A stretch of 64,000 nucleotides of DNA, from the NCBI GenBank assembly GCA_002794735.1, contig NBAZ01000002.1, positions 682,001-746,000 on the forward strand, written 5' to 3'. Of the stretch, positions 12,512 through 23,867 are shown piece after piece. Below the pieces are notes generated by a model. It saw only the letters and a list, made by a program, of their open reading frames with translations, had not been told where the DNA came from and ran no database searches. The position numbers were made by a program, and so were the translations under genes. The DNA is from Pyrrhoderma lamaoense. Lineage: Eukaryota; Basidiomycota; Agaricomycetes; Hymenochaetales; Hymenochaetaceae. Position 1 is the stretch's first letter; each line of letters opens with the position of its first letter.

Positions 12512-13313
12512 ATGGGTCTACTTGTACTGTCATCCCCGACTCTGGTTATGGCCTCCTCTCGTTTTTCCATATGCTCTTTCATCTCAATAATGGCTATCTA
12601 TTCTATGTACTCTCTTTCTACTTTACTGTCTGTTTCTGCAAGCCCTCTTTCTATTGATACATACCAAAGACGCCAGGATACCGGAACACCAGAATTTCCA
12701 TCTAATATCACATCATGTCCTATCTGCGAGGAAAATTATAGTAGTATTAGTAGCTGTGCCGAGGCGGCACCCGTGCTTGCAAACTTTTCTATGGTCATCT
12801 TCAATCCAAAGTCTTTTATTGACGTCATTGAATGTGCCTGCACGGATACTTTCGAATCTGCATATCCGCAGTGCGTAGACTGGTATGTTATACCCCTATA
12901 TGGATTAATTGAGAACTAGAAGGTTGACGTTCCAATAATCTCTTTTGATCAATTTGTTGTCGAATCTATATGGTTATATGCATAATGTGCCTTATTACCA
13001 TATGATACATATCGTATTTGTGCTATTAATTCTTTATTCGTATCATAGTTTCATCCGTACGAATCAAACATCTTTTCTCTCAGCCCAGACTTCGGACCTT
13101 CCGAATATCTTGAAGGGAATACAAAGTGTTTGCGCAATTGAGAGCACTCTGCTTGGGAATGTATCTGTTGCTAATGGTGACGTCTCATCCTCTTCCCTTG
13201 CTGCCGAGCCTACAGGCATTAGCGCTGCAAAGCGTTCTAATCTATGCGAAACTGGGATCATGACATACATAGGGATGATGACGCTCGGCCTTATCGCACT
13301 TACAATCTTCTGA
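12512..13313 (+). CDS. small secreted Cys-rich protein, probably GPI-anchored
   Basis: Two exons, 12512-12882 and 13049-13313, separated by a 166-bp GTATGT..TAG intron whose phase restores a Cys codon (CVDC) and gives 211 residues. A second ATG at 12551 (MASSRFSICSF) gives a more typical signal peptide and may be the true start. The N-terminus is a hydrophobic signal sequence. The mature part has nine Cys, including a CPIC pair, a CAC motif and CVDC, and several N-glycosylation sequons such as NITS, NQTS and NVS. The last 20 residues (from TGIMTYIGMM) form a hydrophobic tail ending at the stop, preceded by small and basic residues, as expected for a GPI signal. It resembles the short GPI-type surface proteins common in Agaricomycetes; function is unknown. 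It is not clearly a CFEM domain. Confidence 0.72.
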
Positions 13314-13883
13314 GTCACCGATGGAGCTACTGACGTAGGATTTCAAGCATGTAGGCAAGGAGATAATGCAGGAGGGACTATGATAATGCAGGAGGGACTA
13401 TGATGACGAGGAGGCCATAATTAATGACTTTTCATGATGACCGCTACGATTTCAGTTATTCATTCATGATTTTAATGATTACGAACGAGCTTTAACATGT
13501 TCATGAGAAGCGGACTTTCATAATTTATGTAGCATCATGTACTATCCGTTAACTTTTTTTCGTTATACATTTCTCGAATTTGTTCTGGCAATATGTAGTT
13601 CCCATTAAGCATTTTAAGATCTTGGTAGATATTCTCAGAGATCATGAACGAAAATTGTGTAGTCCCCTTTCTGGAAAGGTACATATACAGTTATTTGTAA
13701 CCCCCAGGTTTATAGCATTGCTTTATTCAGTGTTCCGGGACTAGATTGACCGGGTGGGATTTCTTGGGGTATTGAAGAAGGGCATGGGTACGACTTGAGT
13801 CCAAGCTCTTCTGCTTTGATGAGTAGCGACTAACACATAAAACGTTTAGCCACTATGCGTAAGCTTGTCACAGGCTTTGAGTT
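13314..13883. other. intergenic between convergent genes
   Basis: About 570 bp between the convergent GPI-type gene and the monooxygenase gene. Apart from the 20-bp tandem duplication it is AT-rich with no coding signal. It probably contains both 3' UTRs. Confidence 0.5.
13362..13401. repeat. two tandem copies of a 20-bp unit
   Basis: The unit GATAATGCAGGAGGGACTAT occurs twice head-to-tail with no mismatch, just after the stop codon of the small secreted protein gene. It lies in presumed 3' UTR or spacer. Confidence 0.85.
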
Positions 13884-16207
13884 TTACGAGGTACATACAA
13901 GTTGCTTAGACATATACCGCGAGTGATAGAAGTCCCCTGCGGCGTACCAAAGCTGATTTAATAAAAAGATGATCAGTTCTCGGGACATCATAAGAAAGTG
14001 TCGGGAGTAATACCCCAGGGTGGCCAGAAGGTCTATAACAGCCTCTCAGCTCGCCCTCATCATCAAGACCCCAGACTTCACTCGTAGAATCAATCAGCTC
14101 TGATCCGAAAAGCTTACGCATTGAAGAGCGGATATTCTCATATCCTGTCCTGTATTGCATTCAGAAAGATGAAGAGGAAGATGTAGAAGATTCGTAGGAA
14201 AGGAAGAAGGCACCTACGCAAAAATGACTGCATCGATATCCATCTTAGACCCGTCTGAGAACACGACTGTTTCTCCGTTTTCATCAAACCAACTGATCTC
14301 AACTCCTGACTTGATAGTAATAGAACCTTTTATGATAAGATCCGCTGCCCCAACATCAATCCCTTTTCACACCAGGCAATTGAATTCAGGTTACATCAGC
14401 AAATTATAAATCAACGAAAACAAAGAAAGGTTTGACACACAGTAGCCTGAACAAATTAATGACTTTGGTCAGTTGAAGTTGTATGGAAAGTTACTGTAGA
14501 GTAGCTGACCTCCCAGTTTCTCATAAACGAGTTCTCGTCTCCCACCCCCACCGACTCCCTCGCCAATCTCAAGACCATCACAGGTTTGGAATCCCTTTGC
14601 TTCTAGTGCTTGTCGAAGCGCCCCATCAATCTGCAATCTCTTTTCTCGCTCACACGAAGAACGTGCTATTTTCATAGCTAGTCCAAGGGGCATCCCCGCA
14701 ACTTTGAAATCACTGATCTCTACAGGTGTTGGTCCCCCTGGCCAACTAGTGAATTCTAAACTGGCTAGAGCGTGGGATACGACACAAGTAGGAGATCGCT
14801 GAAGTAGGGTGATATTTGGTGAAAGGGATGGGTGAGATAAAGTTCGTAAAGAGATAGAATGCAAGTCCTGGGCAATATCTGCCGCAGTTGTTCCTGAACC
14901 AACTATCAGTATACGTTTTCCTGCAAGTGGACCAGGATTAAACCTGTCTAAATTGATATCATAGTTTGGACAGTAATGCGAGTAATCGGCGGCGTGGAAT
15001 CTGATACCACGGAAGGCCGAAAGGGTGGGGATCGAGGGAGTGAAAGGATCACCAAGTGTTCCTGTTGCGAGCACAATATGCACTGGATGAATAGTCCGAA
15101 TCTTCGGCAGGTCCCCATTTCCAGAAAAAGTAGAAAGTTGGATAGTCCACCTATTGGTTACTGGATTGTATCTAGGTTTGGTACCATCTGATACAGACGT
15201 AGATGTCCAAACCGAAAGGTCCTGCATTTTTGCATAGTGTTCTAGCCAGTCTGCAATTTTGTCTCGCGGCGCGTATTTAGGCCAGTTCTGAGGGAATGGA
15301 GCATAAAGAACTATATGCATACACGTACAGAGTAGACAAGTAAGCACGCCCATAACTATAACTAGCAAGTAAGAGTTAAAGATATTACTTACGGCAATGA
15401 TGAGACTTCGGAGTGTTTAAACTAAGAGTAGGATAACGTTTTCGCCAATTATCACCAACACGACCATTCCGTTCTATAACTAGAGTTTTGATATTCATCT
15501 GTTTGAAGCGAGCTGCAACTTGAAGACCTGTTTGCCCAGCTCCAACTTCACGTAAACTCATTAAGAATAACAATAACATTGTGGTGAAAATACTGAATAG
15601 GCATACTGATAAGAACTTGAGGATCCTTCCCCGTTTCATTATGCCTCTTTGAATTGATTTCTATCCATGATAATCGAGTATCATGTTCCTTGTATATACC
15701 AAGCTCGTACGATAGTTCTCCATAGTTCTTTATTTCATCCAAACTTATATAAACTGACAACGCCTTCCATTCTACTCCCTCTACGTTGTGCTTGTCCTCA
15801 GCTGTCAATCGAACTAAACCATGACAACGCAGAGCAGTGGTCTCGAACATAATTCCAAACTCTATTCCTGTTATTTCATCCGACAAGGTATATGTAGAAG
15901 GGAAAAGTCCATCCCGTTTGTCCAAGTCAAAACTATCTTCAATGAAGTAGGACGGTTGAAGATGTTTTTCTAGGTATAGTCGCAGCTTTTTATGACCGTG
16001 TATCGAGCGAGTATTCCAAGACAGCACAAGCGAGTCACGAAGCCACCCATCTGCAAGAAACAGACCCAATCTATGAGGAAAAGAAAGTGTGAGATAGATG
16101 AGATACTATAGAACAAAGCTATCCCACAGAGAGAGTACGTCTTTTTCAGTAAGAGCAGTTGCGAACCGGTCTAGCCAGTTTTGTGCTACCGAGAAAGAAT
16201 CCTTCAT
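13884..16207 (-). CDS. flavin-containing monooxygenase with N-terminal SnoaL/NTF2-like domain
   Basis: Predicted FAD/NADPH-dependent monooxygenase of the fungal type that carries an NTF2-like domain before the FMO core. Eight exons keep phase throughout: 16128-16207, 15607-16070, 15393-15545, 14510-15310, 14441-14446, 14218-14362, 14014-14149, 13884-13952 (617 residues). The N-terminal part contains ADGWLRDSLVLSWNTRS and ALSVYISLDEIKNYGELSYELG, typical of the SnoaL-like segment. The FAD site is IIGAGQTGLQVAARF (GxGxxG), followed by RVGDNWRKRYPTLSLNTPKSHH. The NADPH site is ILIVGSGTTAADIAQDL, and the C-terminal FATGYENIR motif is formed across an intron. It ends LWYAAGDFYHSRYMSKQL. Exon 5 is a 6-nt microexon needed to rebuild GGYWIDVG. 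The start at 16207 is the best ATG but an upstream exon is possible. Substrate unknown; it could be a detoxification or secondary-metabolism enzyme. Confidence 0.87.
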
Positions 16208-16587
16208 GAGAGCTGATATACAAAAATTCCAGAGGATGGACTATGGGTCAAGTTCCTAGCACCTGTGTGTGCGTGCATGTGCTGTTGACGCCATTTTATG
16301 TTATCTGCATAGCGTGGAAAGAGCACACGAAGACCATAGGACAGTAGTAAATTTGTCCAGTCAATCTTGACTGGGCACTTATTATTTTCCAAAGAAACAG
16401 TATCCTATACAGATAATCTGTAAAGTAAAGCAGAATTCCGCTGAGACTTTGCTGGTAAGTAGTGTGTTCGTAGATTAAAGACTGACGCGGATGGAAGCGT
16501 GCACTTGTAATTGTTTATCATAATCATGGCTGGACAATTCGAATATATAATTTCGACTAATCCTCTTCCTCCTCATCACCAACCATC
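16208..16587. promoter_or_regulatory. shared 5' region of divergent FMO and F-box genes
   Basis: About 380 bp separate the two divergent start codons (16207 minus and 16588 plus). CT-rich DNA (CCTCTTCCTCCTCATCACC) sits immediately before the F-box start, as is common in basidiomycete promoters. No specific binding site can be claimed. Confidence 0.4.
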
Positions 16588-19247
16588 ATGTTAGATGCTC
16601 TACCTCCAGACGTTCTTGAAATTATTGGTTTTTACACAGCAACTCACTCCGTAATAGGACCTCCCTCAGGACTTTTGCCTCTCTTGACTCTCTCGCGTTC
16701 GGTCTATGCTACACTAAATCGCAAAGCGAACCCACATATTTATGCACGAATCTTTAAATATAAATTCGATTACTCTGCTCCCTTAAGACGACTAGGAAAA
16801 CTCAATACTGACAAAGATGTACCGTTCAATTCTCGCGACTTCACCGCTCAGATATATGCTAAAGAGCTCGTGAGACGTTTCAGAGTCTTACAGTATATAC
16901 GAGCGGGAGAATGTGCGCGAGTACGCCCTATTTTACCTCAATTTCAGACTAATGCAAGGACCTATGAGGAGGATGGGAAACTTGTTGACGAACTACTGTG
17001 GGTATCCTATATAATGGTTACTGAAAATGAGGGAAGAAATGTTTCTCAGTTGAAATACTATGCACGTATCGAGAAATGGCTTTCTATCTTCTGGTTTAGT
17101 CCTGAAGGGTTATCAGGGACAGAAAAGGCGTTGATATTCGATGTGTGGCCATTGTCTCAAACGTCCAACGAACTCACAAAGGAGCATATATTGATGCGTT
17201 CTACGCTTGCAATGTGGTTATTTTGGTTTTTCCTCTCTCCAGGTGACCTTTACACCCCCTTTACCTAATTCACGCACTTTCTAATAATATCCTTCCGAAG
17301 GGTCATATACCGCAAACTCAGATCTCTTCCGTCAAGCACAGAAGCTGTTGAAGTTGATTGCGTTAAACGCGCCTTTAGTATGGTTCCTAATCTACCAAGA
17401 AAAACATCTCATAATCTATTTTTCAAAAGTATCCTATTTGTCATCTCCCATGGACTTCGTTCATCCCGGAACCTGGGAGAATCAATTTTGGCTCCCTCAA
17501 CAGACCTTACGATCCCGCGGAGTCTACCAACGGACCCCCACCGTTCCCTCCGCTTACCCTTCCCTTTGAACACTTTTCGTACCCGATTACCCTATCTCCG
17601 CCCCCACCTCTTGCAGTTCCAGCCAGTTTAGCACTCTTGGCATTGATTGCTCGTTATAGAACCGTATTGCAGTTTAGTAACCCCGATCCTGTAACGGCTC
17701 TATTCCCTCAGGTCACGGTTGTACCCGATGATGACGCGAACGCTCTTAGAGATCTATTCAGAGACTTTGGTGGATTTGGGTCGTTTCTCCTTGCTGATAC
17801 TCAATTTGGAAGGAGGACACGTGAATCTTTCACTCCAGCGCCGTTCGTTGCTTTTCGAGGTCTAAGTGTATGGGATTCGCAAGTGGGAGAAGAATATATA
17901 GGAACTGAGTCGAAAGGAGGGGATAAAGGACAATACACATTTAATAAAGCAGCAATAAACGAGACTGTAGAGCCTCCAATCTTCACCGAAGACAGTCGGC
18001 GTTGGGAGTGTGAATGGCTTCGATGCATCCAGATTGAAGGTTTCAAAAAAGAGGATGATAGTTTGAGGGAAAAGAGCTTCCCCACTACACTTTTGACTAC
18101 TTCAACCAGACCTGTATATACGACGTATGAAGTAGGTAGTGTTAGTGATTACTGGGAGGGTGTTTTCATTGTAAGGACATATACTACTTATTTGAGTCCG
18201 TTTCTGACCACACACCATATCTGATAACACTGGATCTTAGTACACCGAATTCACTAGTTACGCCGATATCCTTTCTGGTGCAAAGCCGTCTCAGGTCTGC
18301 GAATGTCTCATGGCTCAACACGCACAGACCTGGCGTATACGAGAGCACCATCTTCTATCCCCTCAAGGAGATATCTCACAGTCCATGCCAAAATCCTTGA
18401 AATCAACAACACTTCCGGCAGGGATTACTAGCACAGGAAAAAACCCAGTGAATATATTCACTCCGCTACCTATCGGTGACCCCAATTTCGCACATATTCC
18501 GGAAGGACTAAAGATGATAGAATCAAGTGAAGGAATCGACGTATATATGCCAGGAGAAACAGACTCGGTTCGTTGTTATCGACGATACTCGGGCTTCTTC
18601 ACGGATACTATCCCTATATCATCAGCTTCGGCTAAAAATCAAACATATACTACGAATAGTACACACACTGCAAACACTAGGAGAAAGAGTGAAGGGGGTA
18701 AAGGAGTAATGCGTCCAGACACACATACTACACGGTATGAACAGGTAGATGAGAACGAAAGAAGGATGAAGGATGAGGAGGCTTACGTATCTCGTGTTCG
18801 TGATATCCTACTGACTGGTGATGGTCATTCTGGATGGGGAGAATTCAAAATATTCGGGCGCATACGGCCTACGGATGGGTTCATTACAATTATGAAAGAA
18901 TATGTGCGTATTGATCCTTTCTTCCCCCCTTCTCTTCCCATCTAATTGAATCAACGAATCCCTGCACCTACAACCACAAATTTGGCCCAACTTCACTTGG
19001 AACCTTATTTCCTCCCTTCTTGTGACTCCTGTGAATATAAATTCCAAATTTGAATCGTATCGGTTTCAAAAAAAAGACAACTGGAGACCGAGGACGATGG
19101 CTATACCGCGGTTACTTAGTAGCTGGAGGAAATAGTAGCGGGGAGGGGGAAGGAAGCGGATATCTTGTCGGAAGGTGGAGAGACACACAGACACCTCATG
19201 AAACGTATGGTTACGAAGGTATTTTTGCTATGACAAGAAGACGCTAG
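16588..19247 (+). CDS. F-box-like protein of the basidiomycete-specific type
   Basis: Large multi-exon gene. Exons by phase: 16588-17242, 17322-17377, 17430-18170, 18241 to about 18900, and a last exon from about 19076 to 19247; the junction before the last exon is the least certain. The N-terminus LPPDVLEIIGFY reads as an F-box-like helix, so the protein may act as a substrate adaptor in an SCF ubiquitin ligase. The rest matches a conserved long protein of mushrooms: PPPFPPLTLPFEHFSYP, LALLALIARYRTVLQF, WECEWLRCIQIEGF, then the C-terminal GDRGRWLYRGYLVAGGN and VGRWRDTQTPHETYGYEG. The 17378-17429 intron (52 bp) is needed to join the reading frames. The residues between about 18660 and 18790 are polar and low in complexity. 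Function beyond the F-box resemblance is not known. Confidence 0.75.
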
Positions 19248-19934
19248 TCACCCAGCTATGTAAGTATATGTGTAACTATATATTTAAATCTTTACTATGT
19301 AAAACTTAGCCCTGTAGCCATATAATTCAATCATTGTTATATGAATATCTGGTTGCATAGTCGCACAGTTATTTGTCCAGGTGTTGGCTATTAGTTGTGA
19401 GTTGCATTTTCCGTGGACTGCGGCCCACCTCGAGGCGTAAGTGTATAGACTAGTTGATGAGATCTATTTTCATCTTGCTTTTTTTACTCTGAGATAGAAC
19501 AACAGTTAGGCGGGCTTCATAGGGCGATGATAACCTTCTTTCTAGACCTTCAGTATCAGTCAGAAAGTCTTTCTATTCTTTCTCTCTTTCTCTATTTTTG
19601 TCTCTTCATGCGTCGCAGAGAATTCATAAATCTAGACTATGTACATGTACCATGACGCATGTATTACCGGTGTTTTTTGTTCAGTAGTTTCGAAACTTCA
19701 ATGTGTTTCAGGTTCAGATTATATGTCAAACCATTTACATCGGCAACAGTAGTGGCATGTAGAAGTTATCTATCAGTTTCTTCATACAAAACCACATGCT
19801 TACATCAAATTGCTTGTAGCTTCTTAAGGCATCAGAACACTGGAGAACAGTTTGAGACTTTGAAACTAGAAAGGTGATGTTCAGATGATTGGAAAAGTCT
19901 CAAAACCTCACACATGAAGCGAAAAAGAAGAAAT
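19248..19934. other. intergenic, F-box gene to NUMT
   Basis: AT-rich spacer with CT tracts around 19565-19600. I see no coding signal, repeat or RNA gene. It includes the 3' end of the F-box transcript. Confidence 0.45.
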
Positions 19935-20260
19935 ATCTTAGCAACCATAGCTAATAATAAATTATACTACATAAAATTAACCAAATTCCACCGTAAGTAT
20001 ATAAGCTATGACCTAAGGATTGTATTTGTAAAAAGTATTAAATGTTGTATCCGCTAAAACAGGATTAAGGTTGTATCTACACTTATTAAATCACCATTAG
20101 ATAAATTAGCTATATCTGAACTTAAGAAAATACCATTTAAATAAGTAAAAATATTTAATAAAACAGACACTGAAGATACGTTATTTAAACTAAAGGCATA
20201 ACAGTAAATATTTCATACACAAAGATTGAACCAATAGCTATATTATATTCTCTTGATTAT
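19935..20260 (-). pseudogene. NUMT: degraded copy of mitochondrial nad6
   Basis: This patch is much more AT-rich than its flanks. On the minus strand it encodes fragments of fungal NADH dehydrogenase subunit 6 in the right order but in different frames: an IFVYEIFTVMPL segment, ISVDTT, NPVLADTTFNTF, then IQSLGHSLYTYGGIWLIL and LLLAMV. The TYGGIWLIL..LLLAMV stretch is the conserved last membrane helix region of Nad6. Several frameshifts and stops interrupt it, so it cannot be expressed as a protein. It is an old insertion of mitochondrial DNA between two nuclear genes. The alternative, a chance AT-rich match, is unlikely because several collinear motifs agree. Confidence 0.82.
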
Positions 20261-20338
20261 TAATCTAATCATACATCAAATTTCGCCTACATACTTCGCG
20301 CATCATGTAACATGTACAACACTGCCATATAAAGATTA

Positions 20339-21659
20339 TTAATCATATTTTGCCATGAACACGTTAGCCCTAACATCCGTCGCAAAATTACTCTGGACAC
20401 CCTCGTACCAGCCTGGAACCTCGAATGTTGTTGAGTGGCACCATGGTTTGAGTATAAGTTCTTTTTCAATCGTACTTGCAAAGCATTCTGACCAGCTCTT
20501 GCGTGGGAAAGCAACACAGGTGGCTGCTATGAGATCGGGATGGATAAGATTTGCTCTACTGTTGAAGTATAAGTTATAAGTATCGAAAAGGAACTCTACG
20601 ATGTGATTGGATAATAGAAACAGAAAGGTGAGAAACCCACGTACAGCCCTACGTTGTCTAAACGTACGTTTATGACATATAAACCGGTATCAGTAACTTA
20701 AGTTTCACATGTATAAGTTTCACCTAATTTAGATGAGTGGAACTTACCGAGAAGAGTTGAAAGCTGAAGTACTTGTCCAAGCATAGTAATGTTGCCCCTA
20801 TCAAAGCAGAACTTTAGTGGTGAGCATATTAGGGTAAGAGGAGAATGTGTGAGAGTTGGTGAGGAGAGAGGGTGGTCAAATTAATAATCACGATATACTG
20901 TACAGTAGTAACATTAAACACTACTAAAATTCAAGTATCAAACATACCCTTTCACAAAGATATCCTGATGGCGAATAATAGCTTCGCAAACCCCATCTGC
21001 TTGATCCTCGGCCCCATCATTGGCAAGAACAACTTCCCTGGCAATAATCGCACCCTTGAACTCAAAAGACATCTTTGTTGTCGAGAGAAACGCATCCGCG
21101 ACACCTATATCGTGTAGGAGGCATGTAATGTAATATGTCTCTGGGTCATAAGACCATGAAGGGAAATGCGTTTTCACCAAGGCGGATCCTTTTTATGGGT
21201 GCCCATCGTAAGGAACATCAGACAACAGACAACAAGAAGTGATGATAACACGTTAGTAACTTTGGCTCGAGGAGTAGCATATAGGATATGGTATGAAACT
21301 AAGTTTGGCTTTTACGGTGGAAAAATACATACCATATATGAAGATTCTGTTGCTATGATTGAAAGTTTGTTCATTAAGCTTCTCCTAAATTAAAGAAGTG
21401 AGTTGGGAACCGATACTTAAATATGATAATTGATGGGTAGACCCGAGTTGTAGTAGCAGTGCAGTAGAATGAGCCGCACCTTGACGAACTCCTTCACTTT
21501 CTGAACCAGTGGTGAGTCTGGGAAGGGGAAGTCTTTGAGACTGAACGGATCTTGCCTAGGATTTGGTCCAGAGGCTGTAGCTATATCCTTAAATAAGACA
21601 TCTTGGTCCCTTAGTACTGGGGTGAAGCCATAAAATGCTATCTTCTGGTCGTTGTTCAT
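20339..21659 (-). CDS. cyanamide hydratase-like HD-domain protein (Ddi2/Ddi3 type)
   Basis: Member of the HD family that includes yeast Ddi2/Ddi3 and Myrothecium cyanamide hydratase, which hydrate cyanamide to urea. Exons by phase include 21480-21659, 21333-21384, 20948-21188, then short exons near 20748-20808, a small one encoding DNVGL near 20670, and a last exon from about 20535 to 20339. Conserved blocks in order: FNHSNRIFIYG, FPSWSYDPETYYITCLLHDIG (the HD metal motif), TKMSFEFKGAIIAREVV, CEAIIRHQDI, NITMLGQVLQLSTLL, LIHPDLIAATCVAFPRKSW and ELILKPWCHSTTFEVPGW. The stop at 20339-20341 follows NVFMAKYD. The metal-binding His and His-Asp residues are present, so it should be active. Length and order agree with the family. 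Confidence 0.88.
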
Positions 21660-22207
21660 CTTGTACTGTTGACTCTATTACAGGCACTGTTGTAGGATGT
21701 GAAAGAGACTTGGAGCTGTGAGCTGAGAGAAATAGTTAGGTTCAACCCACATGGAAAAAATCCAATAATTAACACCGAGTTCGCGGTATTCTTCTGACTT
21801 ACTCTATAAGCTACTCTAATTCTTTTAACTTACACATGATCAATCTATATTTGACTCCAAACTCCGTTCATCACCTTCCCTACTAGAAATGTGTGTCTAC
21901 CTGACTAAGATATCTAAGAGTTTGTGTTGCAAACCAGGAGCAAAAGTCTATTCGTTAAATCATGAAAACCAGTAGTTCTATAATAGTTCGCTATCCCAAT
22001 AGGTAGGTATAGTATCTTCTGCGTGTTGTCAATTGCTCAACGATGTGAGACATAATTAAAAATCATTAAAATGGTCATTATGGTGGTCCAGTGCAAATAT
22101 TAGTGGGAACATCCGAGGCGGCGGAAGATCGTTTGGCACAGCCACACACCACATTTTCAGAACTTTCGCTCGTATCCTTTCAGTGCTGCTCACCATTTTT
22201 CACAGCG
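21660..22207. promoter_or_regulatory. shared 5' region of divergent cyanamide hydratase-like and OXA1 genes
   Basis: About 550 bp between two divergent start codons (21659 minus, 22208 plus). Sequence is AT-rich with no repeat. It must contain both promoters; no defined operator or TATA position can be claimed. Confidence 0.4.
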
Positions 22208-23867
22208 ATGAATGTGTCGCTGGCGTCGTGTCTGGTTCGAGCAACTCGTGCTACGGGAAAGAGGTATGTATACAGACTCTATAACTTTGACAAATGTACC
22301 CTGACATATCGAATAAGAAACGTTATTCATGGGGCGTTTCTTCCAGCACGCTCTGTCGCACATTTGAGTGTAGGTCTCTTCCCCCCTCGAGGAAAATCAT
22401 ATTATACTGACTCTTAGCACTTAAAATCATAGAGTAGCAGATACCCGCTGAAACTAAATAGCCAGCTTTGGACTGTAGGTAGCTCGAGAAGCTTTTTCTG
22501 GTCGGGAGCGGAGGCAAAACACAAGAGGTCGTAAAACCTGGTTAGTTTATCACTCTTTTCTCTAATATACGAACTATATCATCAATCTATTCGCACGCGA
22601 GCACAGATGAAACGATAGCTTTAAATAATCCAGAGGCTACTGCCATTAAGCCTGCTGAAGTAGGCTCGTTGGAATCCGTTGCGACATCACCTGTTGCCTC
22701 ACCTCCGAATGATCCATCTGTCGGTGCTGGTATCACGGAAACCATTAGTTCGCTATCAGAAACAGTAGGTGACTCTCTGGCAGATGTCACTGTTACACTA
22801 GCTTCAACTCCGGTACCGACACAGTATGGTGATATGGCGGCGCTTGGTCTCGTTTCCTGGACCCCTGCTGGCTTTTTCCCTTGGTTACTCGAGCTTGTGC
22901 AGGTCTCCACCGCCTTACCTTGGTGGAGTGTCATAGTTTTAACGACTATTGGTACACGTGCTGCCCTCCTCCCACTCATTGTGCGTAGTCATCGTACTCA
23001 GGCAAAACTCGCGCCATTACAACCAAAGTTAACTGAACTACGTCTACGGATGAACAAAGCTCGGGAGAATGGTGACACATTAGAGTCGCAGGCACTTATG
23101 AAGCAGCAAATGAGTATCTTCCAAAAAGAGGGGATTAATCCATTCAACTCCATACTCACCGCTGCCGCACAGCTCGGTGCTCAAGTTGGGTTTTTCTTAG
23201 GGTTAAGGCGAATGTGCGAAGTCCCTGTAGAGTCCCTTAAGACCGGTGGATTCGGCTGGATCACAGACTTAACTGCTGCAGACCCATACTACATCTTACC
23301 TGTAATCAACTTGGCTCTCATTCAATTGCAATTGAGTGTAGGTTCACCATATCGCACTTAATTGATACCCATACTTACTTCCAGTTCAGGTTAGTAAACA
23401 TGACATGATGGCTGTTGGATCTCCGAGTTCTCTTCATTTCCTTAATGGAATGCGTATCCTTTCACTAGCCGGAGCTGGTTTTATCATGTTCTTTCCAGCT
23501 GTAAGTTTTTCATTCATATACGTTATACTCCTCCATTGCTCCCCCTCTTTTGGCTCTCATAGACTCACATAATATCACCCATATTATATAGGCGGTAAAT
23601 CTGCATCTCATCGCCTCCATCGCCTTCATTTCCATGCAAACTATACTCCTCCGAGTTCCCGCTGTCCGTCGGGCTGTGAACTTACCGAAATTAGTGGACA
23701 ATCACCAGAAGGCACCCACTATGAAGGAAACAAAGGATGCTGCTCTCGAATGGCTCCGGGTCAAGGCAGCAGAAGCAAACAAAAAGGAAGCAGAACGACG
23801 GAGGAAAATGAACAATATGATTACACGTTCACCGCCTCCACCACCACCACAGCGCTTTAGGAACTAA
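22208..23867 (+). CDS. OXA1: Oxa1/YidC-family mitochondrial inner-membrane insertase
   Basis: Insertase that places mitochondrially made and some imported proteins into the inner membrane. Exons: 22208-22263, about 22318-22372, a small exon around 22480-22530, a long exon from about 22603 to 23339, then about 23394-23500 and 23592-23867. The N-terminus MNVSLASCLVRATRATGK is basic and amphipathic, as for a mitochondrial presequence. The YidC/Oxa1 domain begins WWSVIVLTTIGTRAALLPL and continues with the coiled segment QPKLTELRLRMNKAREN and KEGINPFNSILTAAAQLG, all typical. Further membrane segments follow (YYILPVINLALIQL, SLAGAGFIMFF, LHLIASIAFISMQTILL). The C-terminus is long and charged (KAAEANKKEAERRRK), which in Oxa1 binds the mitochondrial ribosome, and ends with a Pro run. 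Conservation is strong and no frame break is seen. Confidence 0.9.

Noticed and set aside
17380..17631. Alternative frames in the F-box gene between exons 2 and 3
   Set aside because: A 52-bp intron at 17378-17429 joins the conserved frames in phase, so the other frames are shadows.
22440..22460. ACCCGCTGAA word resembling the start of the large-subunit rRNA gene
   Set aside because: Only about ten bases agree and it lies inside an OXA1 intron; no further rRNA sequence follows.
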